Origin: Anaerocaecibacter muris
GTDB lineage: Bacteria; Bacillota; Clostridia; Christensenellales; Pumilibacteraceae
Reading direction: 5' to 3'
NCBI RefSeq assembly: GCF_943192945.1
Contig: NZ_CALPCE010000002.1
Location: forward strand, 124,001 to 188,000
Length of the DNA stretch: 64,000 bases
Made by a program: the position numbers and the translations under genes. Of this stretch, positions 16,790 through 25,605 are shown piece by piece; positions within the stretch are counted from its first letter, which is position 1, and every line of letters starts with the position of its first letter. Under the pieces are notes generated by a model. It saw nothing but the letters and a program-made list of their open reading frames with translations. It did no database searches and had not been told where the DNA came from.

Positions 16790-18855
16790 AAATTCACGGC
16801 GGCGCGAAGTACGCGAACGACAAAAAGAAAATTCTGATAGTTGACGACTCCGAACTCAACCGTTCGTTGCTGTCGGATATGCTGGCGGGCGAATTCGACA
16901 TTATGGAAGCGGAAAACGGCATGGATGCCGTTGTCATGTTACAGGAGCACGAGCTGGAAATTTCGCTCATGCTGCTCGATATAGTCATGCCGCAAATGGA
17001 CGGGTTCGAAGTGCTTGCCATGATGAACAAAAAGGGCTGGATAAAAAATATCCCCGTCATCATGATTTCCGCGGAAACAAGTTCGTCGTACATAGACCGA
17101 GCTTACGACCTCGGCGCGGTAGATTACATCAGCCGTCCGTTCGACGAGCGCACCGTCAAGCACCGCGTAACAAGCAACTACATGCTGTCGGTCAAACAGC
17201 GCGAAATGGCGGAAATGCTGTCAACGCAGGTGTACGAGCACGAGCGCGACAACAGGCTTATGGTCGAAATTCTGTCGCACATTGTCGAGTTCCGCAACGG
17301 CGAAAGCGGCTTGCACATTTTGCACGTAAGCACGTTTACGGAAATGATATTAAAGCACCTGCTTACCATTACCGATAAATACCCGCTCACGCCAGCCGAA
17401 ATAAAAACTATATGCAACGCCTCGGCATTGCACGATATAGGCAAAATGTCCGTGCCCGAAGCCATACTCAATAAGCCCGGGCGGCTCACTCGCGAAGAGT
17501 TTGAAATAATGAAAAATCACGCCGCGGACGGCGAAAAACTGTTAAAAGATTTGCCGTATCGCCGCAACGAAATGCTGATAAAAATCAGTTGCGAAATTTG
17601 CCGTTGGCATCACGAGCGGTACGACGGAAGCGGCTATCCCGACGGCTTGAAAGGCGACGACATACCCATTTCGGCGCAGGTCGTCGCGCTCGCGGACGTG
17701 TACGACGCGCTCACGAGCAAACGCGTATATAAGGACAGCTTCACTCATGAAAAGGCTGTGCAAATGATTCAGAACGGCGAGTGCGGCGCGTTCAACCCGC
17801 TCTTATTAAAATGCCTCGACGACATAAAAGATAAGCTCGAAAAGGAATTGCACGAGGTTTCGCCCGAGCATAAAATGGAACAGAGCTTGCAAGTCAACGT
17901 CGAGCAAATGCTCAAATCGTCGGGGTCGGACTTGTCCGACAGAACGATACGCCTGTTGGAGCACGAGCGTATGAAGTACAGATTCTACGCCCAGCTCTCG
18001 CACGAAGTGCTGTTCGAGTATTTTTCGTCGCCGGAGATGATAAAGTTGTCGGAGTGGAGCGCGGAATATTTGGGCTTGCCCGAAAAGATAATCAACCCGC
18101 GCGAAAGCGATTTCGGCACTCGCGTGTTTTCCAAAGTCGATTTCAACAGGCTCATGACGCGCATGGCGGAAACCACGCCCGAAAACCCGATAGTAGAGGA
18201 AAAATATTTGCTCAATATCCGCGGTCAAAACAAGTGGAATAAGGTCATTGTCCAAACGCTGTGGAGCGACGACGAAAACCCCAAGTTCGACGGCGCGCTC
18301 GGCAAACTCGTGGACGTGAACAACGAAACGGAGGAAATGCAACAGCTCGAACAGCTTGCCGACCACGACGCGCTCACGGGTCTGCTGAACCACCAAGCCG
18401 CCAAGCGCAAAATATCCAAACTGCTGTCCGACGCGGGCGATAAAAAATACGCGCTGTTGTTTTTCGACCTCGACAATCTGAAAGTCGCCAACGACGTGCA
18501 CGGACATTTGTTCGGCGACACGCTGTTAAAAACGATAGCCGACAGAATGAAAAACAACACCCGTGCGTCCGACGTGTGCGCGCGCATGGGCGGCGACGAA
18601 TATATAATTTTCATGCAGTACAACGGCGATCCCGAACCGCAGGTCAAGCGTATTTTCAACTGCCTTACAAAACCGCTTGACGGGTTTGATGTTAGCATAA
18701 GCATGGGCATCGCGCTCGCCGAGCATTTTTGCGGCGATTACGACGCGCTGTTCCACATGGCGGACCAGGCGGCTTACGCCGTCAAGTACAGCGGCAAAAA
18801 TTCGTACAAGTATTACAATCAACTCGTAGGCGTATCCGACAAAACAGAAGCGTAA
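16786..18855 (+). CDS. Response regulator with HD-GYP and GGDEF domains
   Basis: A 689-residue protein combining a receiver domain (1-130, Asp65 in LLDIVMPQMDG), an HD-GYP phosphodiesterase domain (about 165-360, HD at 216-217 in ALHDIGKM, and HHERYDGSGYP at 275-285), a PAS-like segment (about 395-515) and a C-terminal GGDEF cyclase domain (about 525-680, signature GGDEY 602-606 with FFDLDNLK upstream). Both catalytic signatures look intact, so it may make and break c-di-GMP or a related dinucleotide, switched by phosphorylation. The order HD-GYP before GGDEF in one receiver protein is uncommon. It overlaps the kinase gene by 4 nt and is surely co-translated. Confidence 0.92.
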   Translation: MKIHGGAKYANDKKKILIVDDSELNRSLLSDMLAGEFDIMEAENGMDAVVMLQEHELEISLMLLDIVMPQMDGFEVLAMMNKKGWIKNIPVIMISAETSSSYIDRAYDLGAVDYISRPFDERTVKHRVTSNYMLSVKQREMAEMLSTQVYEHERDNRLMVEILSHIVEFRNGESGLHILHVSTFTEMILKHLLTITDKYPLTPAEIKTICNASALHDIGKMSVPEAILNKPGRLTREEFEIMKNHAADGEKLLKDLPYRRNEMLIKISCEICRWHHERYDGSGYPDGLKGDDIPISAQVVALADVYDALTSKRVYKDSFTHEKAVQMIQNGECGAFNPLLLKCLDDIKDKLEKELHEVSPEHKMEQSLQVNVEQMLKSSGSDLSDRTIRLLEHERMKYRFYAQLSHEVLFEYFSSPEMIKLSEWSAEYLGLPEKIINPRESDFGTRVFSKVDFNRLMTRMAETTPENPIVEEKYLLNIRGQNKWNKVIVQTLWSDDENPKFDGALGKLVDVNNETEEMQQLEQLADHDALTGLLNHQAAKRKISKLLSDAGDKKYALLFFDLDNLKVANDVHGHLFGDTLLKTIADRMKNNTRASDVCARMGGDEYIIFMQYNGDPEPQVKRIFNCLTKPLDGFDVSISMGIALAEHFCGDYDALFHMADQAAYAVKYSGKNSYKYYNQLVGVSDKTEA

Positions 18856-18888
18856 GCGGGCAAAAATAAAAATTAAAGGAAGTAAATT

Positions 18889-19242
18889 ATGGACGTAAAG
18901 CAATGTTACGAAAAAATGGGCGGCGATTACGACGACGTTATGAGCCGCTTGCGCACCGACGAGAGGATCAAAAAGTTTTTGTTAAAGGTCGCGGAGGACA
19001 AGAGCTTCGACAACCTTTGCGAAAATCTTAAAACTCGCAATATCGAGGAGGCGTTTCGCGCCGCGCATACGTTAAAAGGCGTGGGGTTAAATTTGTCGCT
19101 TACGCGATTGCACAAGTCGGCGAGCGCAATGACGGAAGCGTTGCGCGGCAAAACGGAATACTCCGCCGACTTCGAGCCGTTGTTCGACAAGGTCAAAGAG
19201 GACTACGAACTGACCGTGTCGTGCATACGCGAGGTAGAATAA
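18889..19242 (+). CDS. Stand-alone Hpt phosphotransfer protein
   Basis: A 117-residue four-helix-bundle protein with the Hpt signature AAHTLKGVG, phospho-His60. It is the third gene of the kinase operon (AAGGA site). It should shuttle phosphate between the receiver domains of the hybrid kinase and the receiver of the HD-GYP/GGDEF protein, completing a local relay. The final helices (AMTEALRGK) are as expected for the family. Confidence 0.88.
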   Translation: MDVKQCYEKMGGDYDDVMSRLRTDERIKKFLLKVAEDKSFDNLCENLKTRNIEEAFRAAHTLKGVGLNLSLTRLHKSASAMTEALRGKTEYSADFEPLFDKVKEDYELTVSCIREVE

Positions 19243-19269
19243 CCATAGCGATAAATGCGTGTAAAAAAC

Positions 19270-19298
19270 TTTACATTTTGTAATCTGCGTGATATAAT
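19270..19298 (+). promoter_or_regulatory. Promoter before the small coiled-coil gene
   Basis: TTTACA (19270-19275), 17-nt spacer, TATAAT (19293-19298). Confidence 0.75.
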
Positions 19299-19357
19299 AA
19301 AAAACACGTTTAAACAGCTTGCAATTTTTCGGTTTAACTAAACGGGAGAACGGGATT

Positions 19358-19588
19358 ATGTCCAGAAAAAGCGATTTGGAAAAGGCAATCAAAGAGAGCG
19401 AAAACGAGATCGACCTTTTGGAGCAAAAGCGCATACGATCGATGTCCGCTTTTATAGAAGCGCTTGTCAACCACGATACGCCCAGTCCGGAAGACGTGGA
19501 ATATTTTAAAACGTTTTCGGGTCTAATCGACCTCGAACGCGAAAACTTGCGCAGACTCAACGAAGAATTGGATAAGATAAAAAAATAA
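19358..19588 (+). CDS. Small coiled-coil protein, unknown function
   Basis: A 76-residue, almost fully helical, acidic protein (DLEKAIKESENEIDLLEQKR, then a Pro-containing break and LIDLERENLRRLNEELDK), likely an antiparallel coiled coil. ATG 19358 has GGGAGA 8 nt upstream; the in-frame start at 19319 lacks a site. It has its own promoter and may be read through into mscL 65 bp later. No family is recognised. Confidence 0.65.
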   Translation: MSRKSDLEKAIKESENEIDLLEQKRIRSMSAFIEALVNHDTPSPEDVEYFKTFSGLIDLERENLRRLNEELDKIKK

Positions 19589-19653
19589 CGGCGCGCGACG
19601 AAAATACGCACCGTAAAAAATCGTGCAATATAAATACATAAAAGGATAAGATT

Positions 19654-20274
19654 ATGAAAAAGTTTTTCGGCGAATTTAAAAAGTTCATAACCCGCGGAAA
19701 CGTGATCGACCTTGCCGTCGGCATGATAATCGGCGCGGCGTTCACGGCGATAGTCAACGCGCTTGTCAACAGCATATTCAAGCCGCTCATCAACACAATC
19801 CCCATGGGCGACCTCAACGGACTTATAACCATGCTCGTGCCCAAAGACGCCAACGGCGTGCAAGTGGCGTTCGGGTCGGCGGCAATCGACATGACCAAGT
19901 CGGTGTATATCGACTGGGGCGCGTTCATCATGGCGGTAATAAACTTCATACTCACGGCGTTTATCTTGTTCCTGATAATCAAAGCGATAAACTCTTTCCG
20001 CGACGGTGCGGAAAAATTCAAGGGCGTGGAAATAAGCAAGGAGCTCAAAGCCGAGCTTAAAGCGCAGGGCATGAACCGCAAGCAAATGCAAGAATACGTC
20101 AAAGCACAACAGGCGGAGGCGGCGGCAAAAGCGGCGGCGGAAGCCGAGGCAAACAAGCCCGAAACGACCGAACAAATCCTCAACGACATAAGAGAATTGC
20201 TTAAATCCCTCCAACCCGCGCAAGCGGCGGCAATCCAAAAATCCGTCGATAAAGCAACGGCAGACAAACAGTAA
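19654..20274 (+). CDS. mscL: Large-conductance mechanosensitive channel with extended C-terminus
   Basis: The pentameric channel that releases solutes under hypo-osmotic shock. The N-terminus FKKFITRGNVIDLAVGMIIG is the MscL signature; TM1 is about residues 15-40, TM2 about 88-113 (WGAFIMAVINFILTAFILFLIIKA), and the usual C-terminal helix appears as TEQILNDIRELLKSL. At 206 residues it is about 60 longer than typical MscL. The extra sequence is an Ala/Glu/Lys-rich coiled-coil-like stretch between TM2 and the C-terminal helix (about 124-165) plus a short tail. AAGGA precedes the ATG and a terminator follows. Confidence 0.93.
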   Translation: MKKFFGEFKKFITRGNVIDLAVGMIIGAAFTAIVNALVNSIFKPLINTIPMGDLNGLITMLVPKDANGVQVAFGSAAIDMTKSVYIDWGAFIMAVINFILTAFILFLIIKAINSFRDGAEKFKGVEISKELKAELKAQGMNRKQMQEYVKAQQAEAAAKAAAEAEANKPETTEQILNDIRELLKSLQPAQAAAIQKSVDKATADKQ

Positions 20275-20286
20275 TCAACCAATTAT

Positions 20287-20325
20287 AAAGAGCCACGCAA
20301 AAATACGGTTGCGCGGCTCTTTTTG
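20287..20325 (+). terminator. Terminator after mscL
   Basis: A 14-bp stem with one mismatch (20287-20300 with 20309-20322), 8-nt loop, then a T run. Confidence 0.8.
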
Positions 20326-20468
20326 TAATAACAACGGCAAAAAGCGGACGAAACAAAATTCATGTGCGCATGTTTTTGTCAATGTCGCCGCAAGATAGCG
20401 GAAAAGCCGCCGAATAGTGTTATAAGCTAACTAAAAATGCGAATTTTCACGGTTTTTGCGTTATTCCC

Positions 20469-20497
20469 TTGCAATTCTGCTAACAATATAGTAAAAT
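20469..20497 (+). promoter_or_regulatory. Promoter of the polysaccharide operon
   Basis: TTGCAA (20469-20474), 17-nt spacer, TAAAAT (20492-20497). It would produce a leader of about 220 nt before the first ATG at 20722. Between the mscL terminator and this promoter (20326-20468) I see nothing. Confidence 0.65.
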
Positions 20498-20503
20498 GAG
20501 ATT

Positions 20504-20721
20504 TGTAAGTGTGCGCCGTTTTCGCGGCGAACGCCGAAGGTCGAAGCGCGCTTTGCGCTCACTGCGAAATCCGAACAAATGCACGTAGGAAAAATTCTCG
20601 GCAGTAGTGCGGACGGATATAACCCGATCGATCTGAATTTATAATATAATTCGGATTGGCGAAGCACGCTTTAAAATCCGTAACGTAGATTAGACCTCAA
20701 TAAATTAGGCAATAGATAAAT
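20504..20721 (+). promoter_or_regulatory. Long structured 5' leader of the polysaccharide operon
   Basis: About 220 nt without an ORF. A short hairpin CGCCG-TTTTCG-CGGCG (20514-20529) and a second GCGCG/CGCGC-type hairpin at about 20545-20560 lie early in the leader. No T-run terminator is visible. Polysaccharide operons in Firmicutes are often controlled by processive antitermination (for example NusG-paralogue LoaP acting on a leader hairpin); this leader is a candidate for that, which is inference. Confidence 0.35.
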
Positions 20722-21972
20722 ATGGCATTTACGCAGAAAAACAAATTTACACCGTTTAAGAATAAAGTTTGGCTATCGTCGCCGACAATGCACGGCGAGG
20801 AATTAAGCTGGATTACCGACGCATATCATAAAAACTGGATGAGTACCGTCGGGGAAAACATCAACGAAGTCGAGCGCGTCGTCGCCGATAAAATCGGCGT
20901 AAAATGTGCCGTCGGCTTGTCTGCGGGCACGTCGGCGTTGCACCTAGCAATGAAACTTGCGGGCATTAAGCGCGGCGACAAAGTGTTCTGTTCGGACATG
21001 ACGTTCTCGGCAACTGTCAATCCCGTCGTATACGAAGGCGGCGTGCCCGTGTTTATCGATACCGAACGCGACACGTGGAACATGGATCCCGTCGTGCTCG
21101 AAAAAGCGTTTGAGCTTTATCCCGAAGTCAAACATATAGTGTTGGTCAACCTTTACGGCACCCCCGCTAAATTGGACGAAATACGCGCCGTCGCGGACAG
21201 GCACGGCGCAACGATAATCGAGGACGCCGCCGAGTCTATGGGCGCGACGTACAAAGGCAAGCAAACGGGCGCGTTCGGCGATATTGCCGTAATAAGTTTC
21301 AACGGCAACAAGATAATAACGGGTTCGTCGGGCGGCATGCTGCTTACAAACGACATAGCGCAGGCGAACAAAGCGCGCAAGTGGTCCACGCAAAGCCGCG
21401 AGGACGCGCCGTGGTATCAGCACGAGGAAGTAGGCTACAACTACCGAATGAGCAACGTTATTGCGGGTGTGGTCAGAGGTCAGCTTCCGCACTTGGAACA
21501 GCACATCGCGCAAAAGCGCGCTATCTATGAACGGTACAAAAACGGGTTTAAAGGCTTGCCCGTAAGCATGAATCCTTACGACGAAATAAATTCCGTACCT
21601 AACTTTTGGCTGTCGTGCATTATAATCGACGCAGATGCAATGTGCAAGCAGGTGCGCGGCGAGCGAGACGTTTGTTACATAAGCGAAAAGGGCAAATCGT
21701 GTCCGACCGAAATACTTGAAACTTTGGCAAAATGCAACGCCGAGGGCAGACCTATATGGAAGCCCATGCACATGCAACCCATATTCAGAATGAACGGGTT
21801 TGTAACGCGCGACGGCGACGGCAGAGGCACAACCAATGCATATATCGCAGGCGGCGTCGAGGACGTCGGCGTTGACATTTTCAACCGCGGTCTGTGCCTG
21901 CCGAGCGACAATAAAATGACCGAACAGGAACAGGACAGGATTATCGAAATAGTGCGAGCGTGCTTCGAGTAA
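20722..21972 (+). CDS. PLP-dependent sugar aminotransferase (DegT/DnrJ/EryC1/StrS family)
   Basis: A 416-residue fold-type I aminotransferase that would add an amino group to a keto-sugar nucleotide. GLSAGTSALHLAM (about residues 58-70) binds the PLP phosphate, IIEDAAESMGATY contains the ring-stacking Asp, and the Schiff-base Lys lies in SFNGNKIITGSSGGM. Family members in this context make 4-amino-4,6-dideoxy sugars such as bacillosamine precursors. No 4,6-dehydratase for that route is adjacent other than the CapE-like gene, so the substrate is uncertain. It is the first gene of the operon and its TAA overlaps the next ATG. Confidence 0.88.
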   Translation: MAFTQKNKFTPFKNKVWLSSPTMHGEELSWITDAYHKNWMSTVGENINEVERVVADKIGVKCAVGLSAGTSALHLAMKLAGIKRGDKVFCSDMTFSATVNPVVYEGGVPVFIDTERDTWNMDPVVLEKAFELYPEVKHIVLVNLYGTPAKLDEIRAVADRHGATIIEDAAESMGATYKGKQTGAFGDIAVISFNGNKIITGSSGGMLLTNDIAQANKARKWSTQSREDAPWYQHEEVGYNYRMSNVIAGVVRGQLPHLEQHIAQKRAIYERYKNGFKGLPVSMNPYDEINSVPNFWLSCIIIDADAMCKQVRGERDVCYISEKGKSCPTEILETLAKCNAEGRPIWKPMHMQPIFRMNGFVTRDGDGRGTTNAYIAGGVEDVGVDIFNRGLCLPSDNKMTEQEQDRIIEIVRACFE

Positions 21973-23696
21973 TGAAAGAGTTTTGGCATACGCTAACCGC
22001 CGAGTGGTGGGGAATAACGTTGCTGTGCGTCGTATGCGCGGCAGTGTGGGTAATTCTGTCTGCCGTGTTGTACAGGCAGTTCTTTAAACGCTTTTACGAC
22101 ATAGTGTTAAGCGCGATTGCCGTCGCCGTGTTCTCGCCGCTGTTGTTGCTGTTGACGGTAATCGGCGCGATAGCAATGAAAGGCAATCCGTTCTTTGCGC
22201 AAAAACGCCCGGGGCGGCGCAAAAAATTGAGCAAAAAGCAGTGCGAAAAGTGCGGCGTACCTTACGGAACATACGGCGAGGAAAGAATAATCAAGCTGTT
22301 GAAATTCCGCACAATGACCAATGCCAAAGACAAGGACGGCAATTTACTGCCCGACGAAAAGAGGCTCAACGGCTACGGCAAATTTTTGCGAAGTACGTCG
22401 CTCGACGAAATCCCGTCGCTGTTAAATATCTTGATAGGCAGTCTGTCTATTGTAGGTCCGCGTCCGCTGTTGGTAAAATATCTGCCGTTGTACAGCGCGG
22501 AACAACGTCGCCGTCACAACGTGCGTCCGGGGCTTACGGGGCTTGCGCAGGTCAACGGTCGCAACGCCATTACGTGGGAACAGAAGTTTGAATACGATAT
22601 AAAGTACGTTGATAATATTTCGCTGTGGCGCGACGTGGCAATTATATTCAAGACGGTGGGAAAAGTGTTTAAGCGCAGCGGTATCAGCCAGGACGGACAG
22701 GCGACAATGGAATTTTTTACGGGCAATAAAAAGTACAACGTCCTCGTGTTAAGCGCGGGGCGGCGCGTGGAGCTTGTCAACTGTTTCAAAGCCGCGCGCG
22801 ACAGATTAAAGTTGCACGGCAGTGTGTATGCCGCGGATATTTCGGAAACCGCGCCCGCGCTTCGGTTTGCCGACGGCAAGTTCATAATCCCGCATATAGG
22901 CGCGGACGGGTATATCGACGAAATAATAAGAGTGTGCAATGCCGCAGACATTGCCTTGATTGTGCCCACAATCGATACGGAGCTTGTTACGCTCGCCGAA
23001 AACAAGCAGCGGATAGAAAACGAAACAAACGCGCGCGTTTTGGTGTCCGATAAAGCGAGCGTGGAAGTTTGTTGCGACAAGATAAAAACCGCGGCGTATT
23101 TCGAGGCGCACGGCTTCGGCTATCCCAAAGTTATCGACGAAAAAGCGATAGCTAAAAAAGAATACGAATTTCCGCTGTTCATAAAGCCGACGGACGGCAG
23201 TTCGAGCATAAATGCGTTCAAGGTAAAAAATCAAAAAGAGCTTGACTTCTTTAAAGAATATATACAAAACCCTATCGTACAGGAGTGTGTGCAGGGTACG
23301 GAGTATACCGCGGACTGCTTTTCCGATTTGGAAGGGAATGTTATTACCGTCGTGCCGAGAATAAGATTGCAAACGCGCGGCGGCGAGATACTTAAAGGCA
23401 AAATCGACAAGAACAGACAGATTATCGACGACGTCAAAAAACTGGTGCAGTCGTTCGGGTTTATAGGACAAACGACGGTGCAGTTTTTTGTTACGGACGG
23501 CGGCGAAATAAAGTATATAGAAATCAACCCGCGCTTCGGCGGCGGCGCGCCCATGAGCATGGCGGTCGGCGCGGACAGTTGCGAAAACCTGTATAAATTG
23601 CTCCGCGGCGATAGACTTGAATACAACGAAGACTATCAAGACGGGGTCGTGTTCGCACGGTTCGACGGAAGCGTCAGGGTGAGCGATGCCGATTAA
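21972..23696 (+). CDS. Fusion of initiating sugar-phosphate transferase and ATP-grasp domain
   Basis: A 574-residue protein. Residues 1 to about 250 are a PglC/WcaJ-type phosphoglycosyl transferase: a membrane helix (about 13-36), a reentrant hydrophobic segment (about 40-65), KFRTM, RSTSLDEIPSLLN, VGPRPLL and RPGLTGLAQVNGRN. It would place the first sugar-1-phosphate on undecaprenyl phosphate. From about 257 a second module starts as if at a normal N-terminus (YNVLVLSAGRR) and runs through an ATP-grasp domain (FPLFIKPTDGSSS, VQECVQGTEY, IEINPRFGGG), the type that ligates a carboxylate to an amine. The join is in frame with no stop. ATG 21972 overlaps the previous stop; GTG 21960 is an alternative. 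Confidence 0.88.
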   Translation: MKEFWHTLTAEWWGITLLCVVCAAVWVILSAVLYRQFFKRFYDIVLSAIAVAVFSPLLLLLTVIGAIAMKGNPFFAQKRPGRRKKLSKKQCEKCGVPYGTYGEERIIKLLKFRTMTNAKDKDGNLLPDEKRLNGYGKFLRSTSLDEIPSLLNILIGSLSIVGPRPLLVKYLPLYSAEQRRRHNVRPGLTGLAQVNGRNAITWEQKFEYDIKYVDNISLWRDVAIIFKTVGKVFKRSGISQDGQATMEFFTGNKKYNVLVLSAGRRVELVNCFKAARDRLKLHGSVYAADISETAPALRFADGKFIIPHIGADGYIDEIIRVCNAADIALIVPTIDTELVTLAENKQRIENETNARVLVSDKASVEVCCDKIKTAAYFEAHGFGYPKVIDEKAIAKKEYEFPLFIKPTDGSSSINAFKVKNQKELDFFKEYIQNPIVQECVQGTEYTADCFSDLEGNVITVVPRIRLQTRGGEILKGKIDKNRQIIDDVKKLVQSFGFIGQTTVQFFVTDGGEIKYIEINPRFGGGAPMSMAVGADSCENLYKLLRGDRLEYNEDYQDGVVFARFDGSVRVSDAD

Positions 23697-24357
23697 AGCG
23701 GTTGTTTTCGACCTTGACGACACGCTCTATCCCGAAAAGGATTACGTCATGTCGGGTTTTTCGGCGGTTGCCGAATATGCGCAAGCCGCGTTGAAAATAG
23801 AGCGCGCAAAATCGGAGCTTGTAAAATTATTCGAGAATAGCAGAGCGGGCGTGTTCGATAGATTTGCAAAAGCGCACGGGTTTGACGAAGAAACGGCAAA
23901 GCGATTGACGGAGCTGTACCGCGAGCATATGCCGAAATTGCGCCTGTCGGACGAAGTAAAACAAACGCTTGTAAAACTGCGCGACGTCGGGTATAAGTTG
24001 GGAATAATCACCGACGGCAGACCGCAAGGACAGCGCAACAAAATCACCGCGCTGGGCTTAACCGAATTGACCGACGAAATAATAATTACGGACGAGCTGG
24101 GCGGAGCGGAGTTCCGCAAGCCCCATCCCAAAGCGTTCGAGCTGATGTGCGAACGTCTGAATATCACTCCCGAACAAATGCTGTACGTCGGCGACAACCC
24201 GCAAAAAGACTTTGCTATAAAACAGCGCCTGCCCGTGCTGACCGCGCGTGCGGAAGTAGATAACAACGGACTGTATGCGGATAGCGAATATCTATACGGC
24301 ATACGACCCGATTACGAAATACGTTCGGTCGGCGAACTCGATAAATTATTGAAGTGA
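23686..24357 (+). CDS. HAD-family hydrolase
   Basis: A 223-residue haloacid-dehalogenase phosphatase. Motif I is DLDDTLY (9-15), motif II is the Thr in IITDG (about 106-110), motif III the Lys in RKPHPKAF, and motif IV YVGDNPQKD. A helical cap lies between motifs I and II (C1-type, subfamily I). It overlaps the fusion gene by 11 nt. Genes pairing an ATP-grasp protein with a HAD phosphatase next to a sugar transferase suggest a joint step, such as making or attaching an amino-acyl or phosphoryl substituent; the substrate is unknown. Confidence 0.85.
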   Translation: MPIKAVVFDLDDTLYPEKDYVMSGFSAVAEYAQAALKIERAKSELVKLFENSRAGVFDRFAKAHGFDEETAKRLTELYREHMPKLRLSDEVKQTLVKLRDVGYKLGIITDGRPQGQRNKITALGLTELTDEIIITDELGGAEFRKPHPKAFELMCERLNITPEQMLYVGDNPQKDFAIKQRLPVLTARAEVDNNGLYADSEYLYGIRPDYEIRSVGELDKLLK

Positions 24358-24366
24358 ATTTAGATT

Positions 24367-25605
24367 ATGAACATACTTTTTTTGACAATGTTTAATTTTA
24401 AGTCGTTTTCCGACAGCGGCATATACGAGGATTTGGCGCGTGAGTTTGTAAACAATCGGCATAACGTTTATGTTGTCGCGCCGACGGAAAAGCGCAACAA
24501 TGCCGACACCGCGGTGACAGAATGTGGCGACAATTATGCGTTGCTTCGCGTTAAAACGGGCAACTTGCAAAAGACCGGTTTTATCAAAAAAGGTATTGCT
24601 ACCGTTCGCGTGTCCGCACAATTCAAAAAAGCTATTAAAAAGCATTTCCGCGGAATTAAGTTCGACGTAATATTGTACTCGACGCCGCCAATTACGCTGT
24701 ACGACGCAATAAAGTATTTTAAAAATCGCGACAACGCCAAGACGTATTTATTGCTGAAAGATATATTCCCGCAAAACGCAGTCGATTTGGGCGTGTTGAC
24801 CAAAAGCGGATTAAAGGGCGTAATATATAAATATTTCAGAGGCAAAGAGAAAAAGCTGTACGCTGTTTCGGATCGTATCGGTTGTATGAGCGAAGCCAAC
24901 AAGGCATATATAATCGAGCACAATTCGGGTATAGACGTCGGTAAAATTTCGGTAGTGTCTAACAGTATAGAGCCTCGCAACGTGGACTTGACTGCGGACG
25001 AAAAAATCGAAATGCGCAATAAGTACGGAATACCGCAGGACAAAAGAATTTTTGTATACGGCGGCAACTTGGGCAGACCGCAGGATATTCCGTTCATTAT
25101 AGAATGTTTAAAATCGTTAAAAGACAACAAGCAGGCTTATTTCGTTGTTGTGGGCGACGGTACGGAGTACGGCAAACTTCAAAACTTTGCGGAAACGGAA
25201 AAACCGACAAACCTTAAACTTTTAAAAAGATTGCCTCGCGACGACTTTGACAGAATGATCGCGGCGTGCGACGTGGGCTTGATATTCCTCGACCGTCGCT
25301 TTACTATACCCAACTATCCGTCGCGGTTGCTTTCGTATATGCAAGCGTGTATTCCCGTATTGGCTTGTACCGACAGCAATACCGACGTCGGCAACGACAT
25401 AGTAAACGACGGATACGGTTGGTGGTGCGAAAGTTCAGACCCTAAAGCGTTTGCTGCATTGACGGAAAAAATCTGTTCTATGAGCGGCGCGCAATTATCG
25501 GAAACGGGCGAAACCGCAAAGCGTGTGTTGTACGACAAATTCACCGTAAAAACATCTGTGCAAAAAATAACGGAAGATTTAGAGCATGAAAATACTGGTT
25601 TATGA
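24367..25605 (+). CDS. Glycosyltransferase family 4, WbuB-like
   Basis: A 412-residue GT-B enzyme. The N-terminal acceptor domain begins MNILFLTMFNFKSFSDSGIY. The C-terminal donor domain includes FVYGGNLGRPQDI and a GT4-type end (PNYPSRLLSYMQACIPVLA, with the conserved Pro/Ser/Lys-Glu region reduced). The pattern resembles WbuB, an L-fucosamine (L-FucNAc) transferase of E. coli O26. This agrees with the CapE/F/G genes downstream, which make UDP-L-FucNAc. It is probably the second transferase of repeat-unit assembly. Its stop overlaps the next start. Confidence 0.8.
   Translation: MNILFLTMFNFKSFSDSGIYEDLAREFVNNRHNVYVVAPTEKRNNADTAVTECGDNYALLRVKTGNLQKTGFIKKGIATVRVSAQFKKAIKKHFRGIKFDVILYSTPPITLYDAIKYFKNRDNAKTYLLLKDIFPQNAVDLGVLTKSGLKGVIYKYFRGKEKKLYAVSDRIGCMSEANKAYIIEHNSGIDVGKISVVSNSIEPRNVDLTADEKIEMRNKYGIPQDKRIFVYGGNLGRPQDIPFIIECLKSLKDNKQAYFVVVGDGTEYGKLQNFAETEKPTNLKLLKRLPRDDFDRMIAACDVGLIFLDRRFTIPNYPSRLLSYMQACIPVLACTDSNTDVGNDIVNDGYGWWCESSDPKAFAALTEKICSMSGAQLSETGETAKRVLYDKFTVKTSVQKITEDLEHENTGL

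Noticed and set aside
20640-20650. Second promoter (overlapping TATAAT boxes) close to the aminotransferase gene
   Set aside because: No acceptable -35 lies 16-18 nt upstream of either box.
22680-22760. Frameshift or missed stop joining two genes
   Set aside because: The frame passes smoothly through the transferase end into the ATP-grasp start with a short linker; no disruption is visible, so it is treated as a true fusion.
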